From Flaveria trinervia (Eukaryota > Streptophyta > Magnoliopsida > Asterales > Asteraceae): a stretch of 64,000 nt of DNA. Positions 12,360 through 23,740 of this stretch are shown piece after piece. The stretch covers positions 45,554,445 to 45,618,444 of the forward strand of contig CM046457.1 of assembly GCA_025506515.1 (NCBI GenBank). The letters are read 5' to 3'. The notes under the pieces are model-generated. The model was not told where the DNA came from. It made no database searches and saw only the letters and a list, made by a program, of their open reading frames with translations. A program made the translations under genes and the position numbers. Within the stretch, counting starts at the first letter, position 1, and the number at the start of each line of letters is the position of its first letter.

Positions 12360-13030
12360 CGACTGAAGGATGTGGTGTTAGTCATCAGTAGTTTTAAACG
12401 ACCGTTGACATGGTATTATCCTTTCAGACGTTGAAACAGCTGAAGTCGCGGTGTTAGGCATCAGTAGTTTAGAAAACTACTGAAGACCGTGGTTTTGACT
12501 TCAGGTGATTGAAACAACTGAGGACATGGTGTTTGTCATCAGTAGTTATGAAACTACTGAAGACAGTGGTTTTGTCATCAGCTGTTGTAAACAACTGAAG
12601 ACTTGGTATTGGTCATCAGTAGTTATAAAACTGCTGAAGACGTGGTTTTGCTTCAGTTGTTTAAAATGAAACAGCAGTGGTACAAACGACTGAGGAGAAA
12701 GTTCTCTTCAGCTGTTTTCGTCAATTCTTAGCTTTTCAGCTGTTTCAAACTGTCCTCAACACATTCATCAGTCTTTATGGCTGATTTCAGTTGTTTCATA
12801 GGACATCAGTACTTATCTGTTTTTACTGATTTCAGTAGTTATGACTGCATCAGTAGTTGTAACTACTTCAGTAGTTTAGAGCAGATGAAGTACTTCAGTA
12901 CTTGTGAGAACTTTTAGCCTTCAGTAGTTATAAAAACTACTGAGGTTAAAAGAGCTCATCAGTACTTATATGTGACAGGCACTCATGATCATCAATATGA
13001 ATTACTGAGAGCATCAGTAGTTGTCACCTA
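12360..13030 (-). repeat. Palindromic motif array in the pol-aORF spacer of copia B
   Basis: The whole spacer between the pol stop (13033) and the TATA box is filled with AACTACTGA, AACAACTGA, AACAGCTGA, AAGTACTGA and their complements. Many are arranged as inverted pairs; TCAGTAGTTT at 12461-12470 and AAACTACTGA at 12474-12483 form a perfect 10-bp stem with a 3-nt loop. Around 12455-12650 the hairpins recur about every 60 bp, separated by gacRTGGTRTT. The same motifs fill U3 of both LTRs. Confidence 0.75.
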
Positions 13031-13032
13031 TT

Positions 13033-14744
13033 CTAGCTGCAGCATACCAAGCCTTAACACCAGGTTTTGGAAAGATGAACTATCCAAAGGCTTAGTAAAA
13101 ATGTCTGCAAGCTCATCAGCACTGGGCACAAACTTAGGATCAATCAGACCTTTTTCAAAACATCCTTATAAAATGATGTCTGATCTCTATATGTTTGGTC
13201 CTAGAGTGCTGGACTGGATTTTTGACAATGCAAAGAGCTGAAGCACTATCCATTAACAATGGAGTCTTAGTCTCTGTAATGCCATAATCCAAAAGTTGGT
13301 TTTGAAGCCAGAGTACCTGAGATGTACAGCTTGCAGCAGCAATGTACTCTGCTTCCGCAGTGGATGTAGCAACTGAGGTCTGTTTCTTGCTCTGCCAAGA
13401 AATCAAGCAGTTGCCTAGGAATTGACATCCACCAGAAGTTGATTTCCTGGTCAACTTACACCCTGCATAGTCACTGTCAGAAAAAGCAACTAATTTACCA
13501 GAATGTCTGGTAGAATACCATAAACCTAGAGATGGAGTGCCTTGCAGATATCTAAAGATCCTCTTGACTGCAATCAGATGAGACTCTTTAGGTGCAGCCT
13601 GAAATCTAGCACAAAACATGTAGCAAACATAATATCTGGTCTAGAAGCTGTTAAATACATCAAGGACCCATCATACATCTGTAAAGTGTTTCATCAACCA
13701 CTTTACCTTTCTGATCTGAGTCCAGTTGTGTGGTGCTGCTCATGGGAGTAGAACAGGGCTTACAGTTTTGTAAATCAAACTTTTGCAAAAGATCTTTTGT
13801 ATATTTGGATTGATGAATAAAAATTCCATCAGCCTTTTGTTTGATTTGCAACCCCAGAAAGAACTGTAATTCTCCCATGGCACTCATTTCAAACTTCTGT
13901 TGCATCAACTTTGTAAAGGCATCACACAACTTTGGATCAGAGGATGCAAAAATGATATCATCTACATAAAATTGAACAAGTAGATTATGCTGCCCAGCTT
14001 TCTTAATAAATAAAGTCTTGTCAATGGAGCCTCTAGTGAAATTGTTTTCCAGAAGAAAGTTTGACAATGTCTCATACCAGGCTCTGGAGCTTGTTTTAAC
14101 CCATAAAGAGCTTTATCAAGCTTATACACCCAATTAGGATGTTTATTGTCCTCAAAGCCTGGAGGTTGACATACATAAACCTCTTCTTTAACTTTTCCAT
14201 ACAAAAATGCACTTTTGACATCCATTTGAAAGACTTTAAGTTTTTGATAAGCAGCATAAGCTAAAAACAATCGAATTGCTTCCAGTCTGGCTACAGGGGC
14301 AAAGGTTTCATCATAATCAATACCTTCTTCTTGTGCAAACCCCTGAACAACCAGTCTGGCCTTGTTCTTAACAATAAGCCCATTTTCATCAGTTTTGTTC
14401 CTAAACACCCATTTAGTGCCTATTGCACACTTACCTGGAGGTAGAGGAACCAGTTCCCACACTTGCTGTTTCTTGAACTGAAGAAGCTCAAGCTGCATGG
14501 CATCAACCCATCCATTGTCCTTTAAAGCAATGTGATAATTCTTTGGCTCTTGCTGACTGATGAAGAGAGCATAGAAGCAGAAATTTGACAATTGACTTCT
14601 TGTTGATACTCCAGCAGTGATATCACCAATGATTTGAGACATGGGGTGATTCTTCAGATCTTGATACACAATGAGATCTGTGCAAGTGTTTGTAGCCGGT
14701 TCAGCAGCAACAGATGGTGATGGTGAATCATTTCCTTGAAACAA
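13033..14744 (-). pseudogene. Reverse transcriptase and RNase H of copia B
   Basis: RT shows WVDAMQLELLQFKKQQVWELV, TKWVFRNKTDENG, ARLVVQGFAQEEG, FAPVARLEAIR, motif A QMDVKSAFLYG (catalytic Asp kept), YGLKQAPE and YVDD at 13957-13968. The connection and RNase H domain follow (SDSDYAGC, KSTSGGCQFLG, STAEAEYIAAASC, HSRTKHIEIRHHFIR). The C-terminal SADELADIFTK segment and the stop at 13035-13033 are in another frame after a 1-nt shift near 13165. Other frameshifts lie near 14080 and 13640. All catalytic motifs are present, so few changes separate this from an intact domain. Confidence 0.92.
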
Positions 14745-16437
14745 TCAGTGGATGGTAATTCAAAGGAAGTTGAATTCGAAGAAATCTCATCAGCATTTGT
14801 TGTGGATGGTGCTACTGGCGCTACAGGAACATCAGGTCTAGTTGAATCAGGCAGCTGATCACTAAACCTGAAGAGGTGAGTACTGCAATCATCATCATCA
14901 TCAGCAGTACCACCAGGTGGTGAACTGTTGACAGGAGCAACAGCAGGAGTTTGATAGGGAACATATTGCAGTATGTCCAAATCAAATAACTCCACAGGAC
15001 TTTGTGGAATCTTGTCCTTTGGAGATTCATTAAACTTAACATGTAGAGTTTCTTCAACCATCTTTGTTCTGCAGTTGAAGACTCTGTATGCTTTGCAAGT
15101 AGATGAATAACCAACAAAGTATCCTGCATCCACCTTAGGATCAAATTTGTGGAGTTGATCCTTTGTGTTGAGAATAAAACAGGGACACCCAAAGCTTTGA
15201 AAAATGAAATCAGAGGAGCCAAATGATGGAGAACTTCATATGGAGTCTTCATCAACCTCTGATTTATAAACACTCTATTTTGCACATAACAAGCTGTGTT
15301 GACAGCTTCGGCCCAAAAGGTCAATGGCAAACCTGAGTCAGCCAGCATGGACCTTGCAGCTTCAATGAGAGTCCTGTTCTTTCTCTCCACTACTCCATTT
15401 TGTTCCGGAGTCCTAGGAATGCTGAACTGCCTTTTGATTCCCTTTGAGAGATAGAAGTCATCAAGTGTATGATTTCTGAACTCAGTTCCATTATCACTCC
15501 TAATACACTTGACTGGAAGGGAATACTGCTTCTCAATGTACAGCACAAAGTGGATAATCTTCTGAGCAGCCTCATCCTTTGAGTGTAGAAAGAAAGTCCA
15601 TACAAATCTGGAGTAATCATCCACAATTACCAGACAGTATTTCTTCTTTGCCATGCTCATTACTCTCACAGGACCAAATAGATCCATATGCAGTAATTGC
15701 AAGCAGGCAGTGGACTTGGACACTTCAATAGGAGGAAATGAGACCTTGTGCTGTTTTCCTTTTAAACAAGCAGTGCATGTTTCATCACAGTGGAACTCCT
15801 TTATTGGTAAGCCTCTGACTAAACTATTGTGGCTAAGCTGATTCATGTTTTTGAGATTAACATGACCAAGCCTCCTGTGCCATAGTTTAGATTCTTGAAA
15901 AGAGGCTTTGGAAAATAGGCAAGGATTGCCTTTGAGATCTATCTTCTTAGAGAGATCTAAGGCATACACTCTTCCTGTCCTGTTGGCTTTCAGGAGAGTG
16001 TGATCATCCAACACCTTGTCAATCAAGGGCAAAACTTTGGATGACAGAATCCTACAGTTTTGACTTGTGAAAAGGGCAACATGGCCTTTATCACACATTT
16101 GACTGACACTCAAGAGGTTGTACTTGAGATTTTCCACATGATTAACATCATCAAATTTGATTTCTCCATTGGAGACAAAGCCCTTACCGATGATGTAACC
16201 CCTAGCATCATTGCCAAAAGAGACAAATCCCTTCTTTCCTTGAGAGTAGTCATGAAGAAGAGAGATGTTCCCAGTCATGTGCATAGATCCCCCACTGTCT
16301 ACATACCAGATGCTATTTTGGCATGTTGAAGAACCCTGCAATAATAAACAATCAGTTAGTTTTAGAGACCCAAACCTTTTTGGTTTTGGGCCTGGTCTCA
16401 TCAATAGATGGTAAACTAGCATGTTTATTTGTAACAA
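14745..16437 (-). CDS. Protease and integrase of copia B
   Basis: Open from 16437 to 14821. The protease has WYVDSGGSMHMTG; most plant copia proteases have C and R/K where this has G and M. Next comes the GAG-pre-integrase zinc finger (LWHRRLGHVN ... CTACLKGKQH) and the integrase core with all three acidic residues in LHMDLFGP, IRSDNGTEF and EQNGVVERKNRTL (D,D35E). A frameshift near 15180-15220 moves the integrase C-terminal GYSSTCKAYRVFN segment (15133-14745) into another frame. The start is not an AUG: the frame overlaps the end of gag and is +1 to it (gag stop at 16354-16352), suggesting frameshift or splicing for expression. Confidence 0.88.
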
Positions 16438-19189
16438 CAGCCTGAGAGGAAGAAGATGGTGCAGAAGAGGAGTCCTTTGGCTTAGACCTCCTTTTCTGTG
16501 GTTTCAACATAGGAGAATCTAGTTGGTTAACTCTACCCAACAGATGTTGTACCATCATCACCAGCTGTGTCTGATTTTGTGATAAAGCTTTCAGCTCATC
16601 AGACACATTGCTAGTGGAGTTAGATAAGGTCCTATGTTGTACCTTCTTCTTTTGAGCACCCTCAGCTGTCACCTGTTTAACTCCTTCCTTTTTGGATTGC
16701 TTTAAGGACTTAAGGGTTACAGGATTTGATGTTGCTGATACAAATGTGGTCTCAAACTCAGTTTTCATTTTTACCATTTTCTCATTAATTTCTTTTGTGT
16801 TGAGTTTGGAACCTCTTTTGTACCAACAATCATCTGTAAGATGATTGAACAAACCACATACTTCACATGGTTTCTTCTTCATCTTAGGTTGATCATCAAC
16901 TAAAGATGGTGAAGCAACAGAAGACTTGTTCTTCAATGCTTTGGAAGCATTGGTTGCTTTCTTGACAGCATCTTTAGTAGTCTTCAAACTCTTTCTACTG
17001 CACTGTTTTCTCTCTTCAGTACTGACAGCAGTTGAAGTTTGAACTTCAGGAGTTGAATCCTGCTCTCCAGTCCTTTCAGGACCTTCAGGATTGACTCCTG
17101 AGTTGATCAACTTATTGATCATGTGAATGTCAGCATTTGGACCATCAACATCAGCTGATAGGTTCAAAGAGGACTTGATACTGACTGCTACTTCTGATTG
17201 TGCTGTATCAGAAGGTAGATCACATGACTTGATGGATTGTTTATCACTCTCACCATCAGATTCTACCTCTGCTCTTGGGGTAAAATCTGTAGGTGGAGCA
17301 GTGTGATTGTAACCAATTCCAAACTTCACATTTGAAGCAGATTGCTTACTAAGAAGCATTTCAAAACCTTTGCATGATTGTACCCATCTATCACACTCGA
17401 CCTGGGTAACTGCAAGGGTTTCTTTGAGATCTTTGTACTTCTCTAAAAGTACATCTTCTCTAGCCTTATCATCAATTATTTTGCAATTCAGTTATAAACC
17501 TCATCATTTTTATCTTTGAGCACAAACTCAAACTCAGCTTTGTTTTTTGAAATTACTTGTTCTAGCTCAATGTTCTTATTAATTAAAGCTACATTTGCTT
17601 CTCTAATGGAAGCAAATGCTGCTATGCATTGTTCAGAACATAATTTGGCTTTTGCCTCAGAGGATACCTGTGATACCTGAGGTGTAGAGGCATTGGAAGA
17701 TGAAGTATCAGCAGACTCCAAAGCCATAAGAGCTAGATTCCAAAGGGACTGTCACCACCATGTTGACCAGCACCTGAGAACAGTTGATCATGACCAGACA
17801 AGTCATCTGGTAAACTGCTCCAGTCAACAACTCCTGGGGTGAAGAAGCTGTGTTGTTGAGATGAAGGTTGTTGATGAGATAGGGAAGGCTGAGGTTCTGG
17901 TAATGCATGAGGTTGTGGTGTCATAGGAACTTGAACTTGACTTGACTGTGGCATGTAATAACAGGGTACTGATAAGGCATTTGACCCTGAGGAACAAAAT
18001 ATGCCGAGATTGTTGTTGAGGATGATGACTAGATGTGACAGGATGTTGCCCTCTGTTTTGTTGACTGTTGCCAGGAAAAGTCACAAAGGGTGCAGTAGAG
18101 TTTGATCCAGTTGATCTACACTCTCTTGCAAAGTGTCCAAGCCGTTGGCATTTGTGACACCTCAACTTGCTCTTGTCAAAACCAACTTTGTTTTGCCAGA
18201 GAGTCCTGGGAATTTTCTTCCAGTTCTTTTGTAGAACTTCTGAGATCTGATATTTATCAAGGCCATTTGGCTCAAAATATCCATCTCTTCTAAGTCATCA
18301 TCAGCAATCCCCTTGAGATCATCCATAATGAAACATAAATTGTCATTATTACCTCCAGTAAACTGACCATCAACACTTACAAATGCAGAATTAGAAGTGC
18401 TCGAAGAGAAATTAATATGCTCATCATACTGGCATTCAGATGCAGCATATTCTGACTCATGACCCACCAAGGCAGTGTTGCCTTGTATAAAGTCTTCAGT
18501 GAGCTTTCCAGATGAAGACAACTTTCTCTTCTGTTCTATCTCTCTCTCAAAAGTGAGCAATTTCCCATGGAGTTGGGTGAGAGATAGTTTGTCCAAACTT
18601 GCACTGGAGCGTAGGACAATAGTATATGTGTCCCATCTCTCAGGCAGTGATCTGAGAAATCTGTTATTCATCTGAATATTGGTGTATTCAAGTTTGACCA
18701 TTTTTAGTTCAGAGATCAAACAAGAAAACCGTTCATATTGTTGAGTCAGTGTCTCACCCTTTCTATGAGAGAATGTCTCATATTGTTGGGCAAGAATTTC
18801 TCTATTATTTGCCAAGACCTCATCTGTTCCTCCAAATTGTTCTTTCAAAGCAATCCAGAGGTCATGGGCAGTTTCATGATGCATTAGCCCAGAATAGATT
18901 TCATTGGGCAAAGCCATGGCCAGAATTCCATGGGCTTTTGCATCAATCTCAAGCAACTTTTTATCCTCATCTGAGTATTGCTCCCTCCTCTTCGGAACCA
19001 TTTGATTGGTTTCCGGGTTATTCACCATAGGCTTGTGGGACCATGTACCACAGATGTCCAACACCCTGCGCTGTTAACAGACAGGTGATGGAGCATACGT
19101 CTTTGCCATATGTTATACTCATTCCTTACCAGCATAGGAGGCTTGGTTGAGGAACCAGTATTGTGAGGATCATTGGAGGGAGTGGTCAT
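16352..19189 (-). pseudogene. gag of copia B
   Basis: ATG at 19189, context MTTPSNDPHNTGSS. The capsid-like UBN2-type domain (EQYSDEDKKLLEIDAKAHG, LMHHETAHDLWIALKEQFGG, RSLPERWDTYTIVLRSSA) spans about 19100-18480. An intact CCHC knuckle CHKCQRLGHFAREC lies near 18160-18118, then a Gln/His/Pro-rich linker. A second CCHC motif CEVCGLFNHLTDDC sits near 16865-16825. gag ends with KKVWVSKTN and TGA at 16354-16352. It is broken by small frameshifts (near 19038, 18165, 17830, 17735, 17480). The terminal stop is shared with C and D and is probably original. Confidence 0.88.
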
Positions 19190-19412
19190 TTTCAGTTCAA
19201 AAACAGTTTAGTTCAAGTTTAAAAAGAAGTTTTAGACAAACCACAACAAACTCAATGAGAACCAAGAAAAGATCTCAGGATGAATGAGCAGAAATACAGA
19301 AAAATTCAATCTCTATAACCGTTTCTTGCAAAAACAAAAGCTAATTCAATCAAACTTGGATCTTGAATAGCAGTTTCAATGATCAATTATTAGATCGATC
19401 AATGATTAACCC

Positions 19413-19424
19413 GCTCTGATACCA
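19413..19424 (-). other. Primer-binding site of copia B
   Basis: The minus strand reads TGGTATCAGAGC, complementary to the 3' end of initiator methionine tRNA, 2 nt from the 5' LTR. Confidence 0.93.
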
Positions 19425-19426
19425 TT

Positions 19427-20241
19427 TGACAGGATCAGTGATCACAGGTTTGATGTAACAGAATATAACGCAGCGGAATACAACACGAATTAGACAAATT
19501 GTAGCAAGCTAACAATATATGTGAGCATTAAGATCGCATACAGTTATTGGGAGAGTATGTATTTCTGATTTCTGGGAATGTTTATAGATGAAGAATATTT
19601 CTAATCGAATCAATCATTCATTCATTCCATTCAATTCATCATTTCATTCATCATTACAATAGGTTGTCACTCCTTATATAGAGTGCAACAGTCACTGCTG
19701 TTATCACGGAAAGTGACAACTGGCAGATCCAATACAGAAATAACTAATTCTTAACAAACTACTGAAATGTTCACAACTACTGAGAACATATCAGCAAGTT
19801 AAGTACAAAATATAAAACTACTGAAACTACAACGACTGAAGAACAAGCTCTTCAGAACAAAGAAAATAAAACTACTGATATCACAACTACTGAAGAAGTA
19901 CTCTTCAGCAGTTGTGACAAACTACTGAGGCTTCAGTACTTGATCTTCAGACTTTGACCTTCAGGCGTTTCATCAGCTGATGACTTCAGTAGATATCATC
20001 AGCTGATGTCTTCAGTCTTTGTCTTCAGACTTTGTACATCAGTTGTTGATCTTCAGCACTTGTGAACTCTTCAGCTGTTGTACTTCAGTACTTTGGTCTT
20101 TCAGCTTCAGCACTTGTGTTCTTCAGCTGTTGAAGTCTTCAGCACTTGTCAACTACTGATGAGGCTTTCAGCAGTTGTTGTGATACCGTGTGGGACTTAG
20201 AGGTTTTCTGATCTTGGCTCATTGGTTCTTTTGGTCCAACA
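19427..20241 (-). repeat. 5' LTR of copia B
   Basis: 815 bp, transcribed leftward. The TATA box TATATAAG lies at 19673-19680 (minus strand). The region upstream of it (about 19750-20170) carries the AACTACTGA/CAGCTGTT motif cluster. It ends on the plus strand with GGTCCAACA followed by the target duplication gaaag. Confidence 0.94.
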
Positions 20242-21435
20242 GAAAGCACATCCCAAAATCTATCAAATACCCAATATACTCATGGATTCATCAATAACAT
20301 ACCAATTCAAACTCATATCATCATCTAAGCATGATCAACAACATTCAAACATCATAACTCATCAATTCATATCCTAAAAAGTTACTATCTTTAGTAATGT
20401 ATGAACTATAAATGTGTTCTTGATTTCCAATGATCACAACAACAATCTAACATCTACTATCACCATGAACACATCCATAACATCATATCATCCATAGTTC
20501 AACATTACATGCAAATAAAGTTACTATTATTAGTAACCTATGAACACCAATTCCAATTCACCAATTTCTTGCAAAATCAATGTATCCTAACATCCATACA
20601 ACCTATTAATCATCATACATTCATCAAACAATCATCAACTTCACATAATCAAGCCATTTTCGAATTAGGGTTTGCATAAAACCAAAGTTCATGATCAATC
20701 CACTAAAAACATATAATTCTTGCATAATCGATGTTAACTAACATGTATACAATCTAACTAACATACTAACATCATCAAACAACATCCAATTCGACCTCAT
20801 GAGGGTCAATTTCGCACCCAAGGTTCGGCCCTAATGAACCATTCAGAAAAACATGAAAAATCTAACCTTTAAACGTGTGTTAACTTGCAATTGACGATTC
20901 CAACGTGTTCTAAACCTTGAAATCGAACCAATGTCGTGTTTCTTTGCTTGATCTTGGTTGAATTCGAAGATGGAGAGGGAGAGGGGTGAAGTCGCAGCCG
21001 CTTTTGGGTGGGGATTAGGGTTTGGGTTGTTTTGTTTAATTTTAATTTACATATTTACCCTTTTAGCCCTTGTAATTTGTATTTTATAAAACTAAGCTTT
21101 AAACTCTTTGTAAAGTGTTTTTAACTTCATAATATAAAGATATAAACTTATGAAAATCATTATATATCTTATCTTTATAAAAACACAAGACATACGAATA
21201 AATAGGCACGTTTCCACGTTACGCGATTAATTTTCTAATTAACCTTTTAAAAATGTGTAAACACATAAACATAACCCAATACTCACATAATCAATTAGAT
21301 TCACTTCAGACTAACCTTATCCATTATTATTAGGTCAAAAACGTTAAACGACAACTAGTGTGTGCTCACGACACGTGTATACAAGACTTAACGGAACTAA
21401 CGGAGTTTGGTAACGGAAATTTACCGGATGTCACA
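20242..21435 (-). repeat. 3' LTR of G1, inner segment
   Basis: Continues the G1 3' LTR interrupted at 7933 and matches 28981-30176. It ends ACCGGATGTCACA at 21435, next to the G1 internal region. The polypurine tract beside it is weak (minus strand CATAGGGATAA). Confidence 0.92.
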
Positions 21436-21509
21436 TTATCCCTATGTTGAAAGAATTTTTGTCCCGAAAATTGCGTTACATGGTGAGAGTGTTCCATCAC
21501 TGGTTTCCA

Positions 21510-21881
21510 TCACTGGTCTACTGCATTGGCACACAGAAATCGAAATCGAGTGAGTTTTGGATGAGTTGTCACATCATCTCCATGTTGAAAGAAATTCGTC
21601 CCGAAATTTAAATCAATACCTTCGTCTGCTGGCATCGTCCCTTCGAATAGTTGAGGGTACTTAAGCTTCATTTGATCTTCCCGTTCCCATGTGAATTCCG
21701 GTCCACCTCGCGAATTCCAACGGATTTTAACAATTGGTATCTTGCTTTGCTTAAGTGTTTTCACCTCACGGTCCATCACCTCCACTGGTTCTTCAATAAA
21801 ACACAATTGTTCATCCACTTGAATTTCTTCTAGTGGTATGACCACCGTTTCATCAGTTATGCACTTCTTCAGGTTTGACAC
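21510..21881 (-). CDS. Integrase C-terminus with chromodomain-like tail, G1
   Basis: An open 123-codon segment at the 3' end of pol. It contains VEVMDREVKTLKQSKIP, VKIRWNSRGGPEFTWERED and MKLKYPQLF, the layout of the chromodomain at the C-terminus of plant chromovirus integrases (hydrophobic core plus TWE). Such domains are thought to guide integration toward marked chromatin. It is followed by a diverged tail before the stop at 21510. The upstream MSNLKKC region is the usual HVSNLKKC-type junction. Confidence 0.85.
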   Translation of the reverse strand: MSNLKKCITDETVVIPLEEIQVDEQLCFIEEPVEVMDREVKTLKQSKIPIVKIRWNSRGGPEFTWEREDQMKLKYPQLFEGTMPADEGIDLNFGTNFFQHGDDVTTHPKLTRFRFLCANAVDQ

Positions 21882-23740
21882 ATGAAATACATCATGGATT
21901 CCACTTAGCGAATCAGGTAGGGCTAATCGATAGGCTACTGGACCTATTCATTCCACTATTTCAAATGGTCCAACATACCTCGGATTTAGTTTCCCTCGTT
22001 TGCCAAACCGAACTACACCTTTCCATGGTGAGACTTTCAACAAAACCTTGTCGCCAACCTGAAACTCTAAAGGTTTCCGTCTCTTGTCAGCATAACTTTT
22101 GTCTGTCTCGCGCTGCAGCCATACGGTTCCGTATCTGCACAATCTTCTCCGTTGTCTCATGAATCAACTCAGGACCTGTTATCTGACTATCACCAATTTC
22201 TGCCCAGCAAACTGGTGATCTGCATTTTCTCCCATACAGCACCTCGAAAGGTGCTGCCTGTATGCTAGTATGATAACTGTGTTATAAGAAAACTCCACCA
22301 ATGGGATGTGAATTTCCCAGTTATTCCCAAAGTCAACCACACAAGCACGTAGCATATCTTCCAACGTCTGTATAGTACGCTCACTTGACCATCCGTTTGT
22401 GGATGATATGCAGTACTCATATCCAACGTGTACCCAAAGATTTCTGCAATGATTGCTAGAAATGTGACGTGAAACGGGCGTCACGGTCAGAAATAATTGA
22501 GATCGGTACTCCATGTCTCGAAACGATCTCTTTAAGGTACAATCGGGTTAATTTCTCCATCTTATCCGTTTCCTTAATTGCAAGGAAGTGAGCAGACTTT
22601 GTCAATCGATCCACAATAACCATATCGTGTCACAACCAGTACTAGTCCGGGGTAGCTTAGTAATAAAATCCATGGAGATTTGTTCCATTTCCACATTGGA
22701 ATCTCAGGTGTTGTAACAGTCCGAATGGTTTTTGATATTCTTCTTTTACCTTTGAGCAGGTCAAACACTTGCTCACATACGTAGCTACATCCGCTTTCAT
22801 GTTGGGCCACCAATAGTGAGCCTTTAGGTCATGATACATCTTGTCGGATCCAGGATGTATAGAATACTTAGATTTGTGTGTCTTGCTCATAACTAAATCT
22901 CTTAGATTTCCATGAACAGGCACCCAAAGTCTATCCATGAAATACCGAATTCCATCCTCTTTCACCACTAGCTGCTTCTCCATTCCCCTTAACAACTCAG
23001 AACCAATATTTTCTACTTTTAAAGCTTCTATCTGTGCCTCCTTAACTTGTTCGGGCAGTTGGGTACTGATAGTAAGCTATAAAGCTCGCACCCGTCAGGG
23101 TTTAGCTGTTTGCTTTCTGCTTAAAGCATCGGCAACTACGTTCGCCTTTCCCGGATGATACTTAATTGCGCAATCATAATCATTTAGTAGTTCCACCCAA
23201 CGTCGCTGCTTCATATTCAACTCTTTTTGCTCAAAGATATGTTGAAGACTCTTGTGATCGGTGTAGATAGTGCACTTGGTACCGTACAAGTAATGTCTCC
23301 AGATCTTTAAGGCAAAAAAACTGCACCCAATTCTAAGTCATGGGTGGTATAGTTCTTCTCATGAACTTTCAGTTGTCTCGAGGCGTAGGCTATTACTTTG
23401 TCTCGTTGCATCAAGACACAACCCAATCCTTGAATGGATGCATCGCAATACACCACAAAGTCATCCGTTCCCTTTGGTAATGCTAATATCGGGGCAGTAC
23501 AGAGTTTTTGTTTTAATAATTGGAAAGCTGATTCTTGACTCTCAGTCCATTTGTATGTCGTTCCTTTGTGAGTCAAGGCTGTGAGAGGTTGTGCGATCTT
23601 AGAAAATCCTTCTATGAATCGGCGGTAATATCCTGCTAATCCTAGAAATTGTCTTATATCGCTCGGCGTTTTGGGTGTAGTCCAATTCTTTATCGCCTCA
23701 ATTTTGGCAGGATCAACGTGTATCCTTTCTCATTAACAAT
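21882..23740 (-). pseudogene. RNase H and integrase of G1
   Basis: RNase H: WTESQESAFQLLKQKLCTAP, VYCDASIQGLGCVLMQ, IAYASRQLKVHEKNYTTHDLEL, then IYTDHKSLQHIFEQKELN and HPGKANVVADALSRK (about 23576-23095). Integrase: zinc-binding part HPGSDKMYHDLKAHYWWPNMK with CLTCSKVKEEYQKP (about 22870-22730). The core is fragmented over 22690-22180 (ERTIQTLEDMLRACV, WEIHIPLVEFSYN) and is followed by a basic segment KSYADKRRKPLEFQVGDKV near 22110. At least five frame breaks. Order and identity are clear; the core is too broken to score every acidic residue. Confidence 0.88.

Larger units (their letters stand above)
7934..20241 (-). mobile_element. Copia element B, 12.3 kb, both LTRs present
   Basis: Minus-strand Ty1/copia element with 827-bp and 815-bp LTRs (TGTTGGACC...GATCCTGTCA), a tRNA-iMet PBS, gag, pol, a motif-array spacer, an aORF and a PPT. 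The target duplication is ggaag (7929-7933) versus gaaag (20242-20246). The empty site is visible in the other G1 LTR at about 28980 (ttaggaaagcacatcc), which proves the insertion boundaries. Near-identical LTRs indicate a recent insertion. The coding region is broken mostly by small frameshifts. Confidence 0.95.

Noticed and set aside
12360..13030. CRISPR-like array in copia B
   Set aside because: Units are imperfect, palindromic, without unique spacers, and the DNA is a plant retrotransposon.
13155..14744. Host gene similar to reverse transcriptase
   Set aside because: It lies between paired LTRs with PBS, PPT and target duplication, so it belongs to the element.
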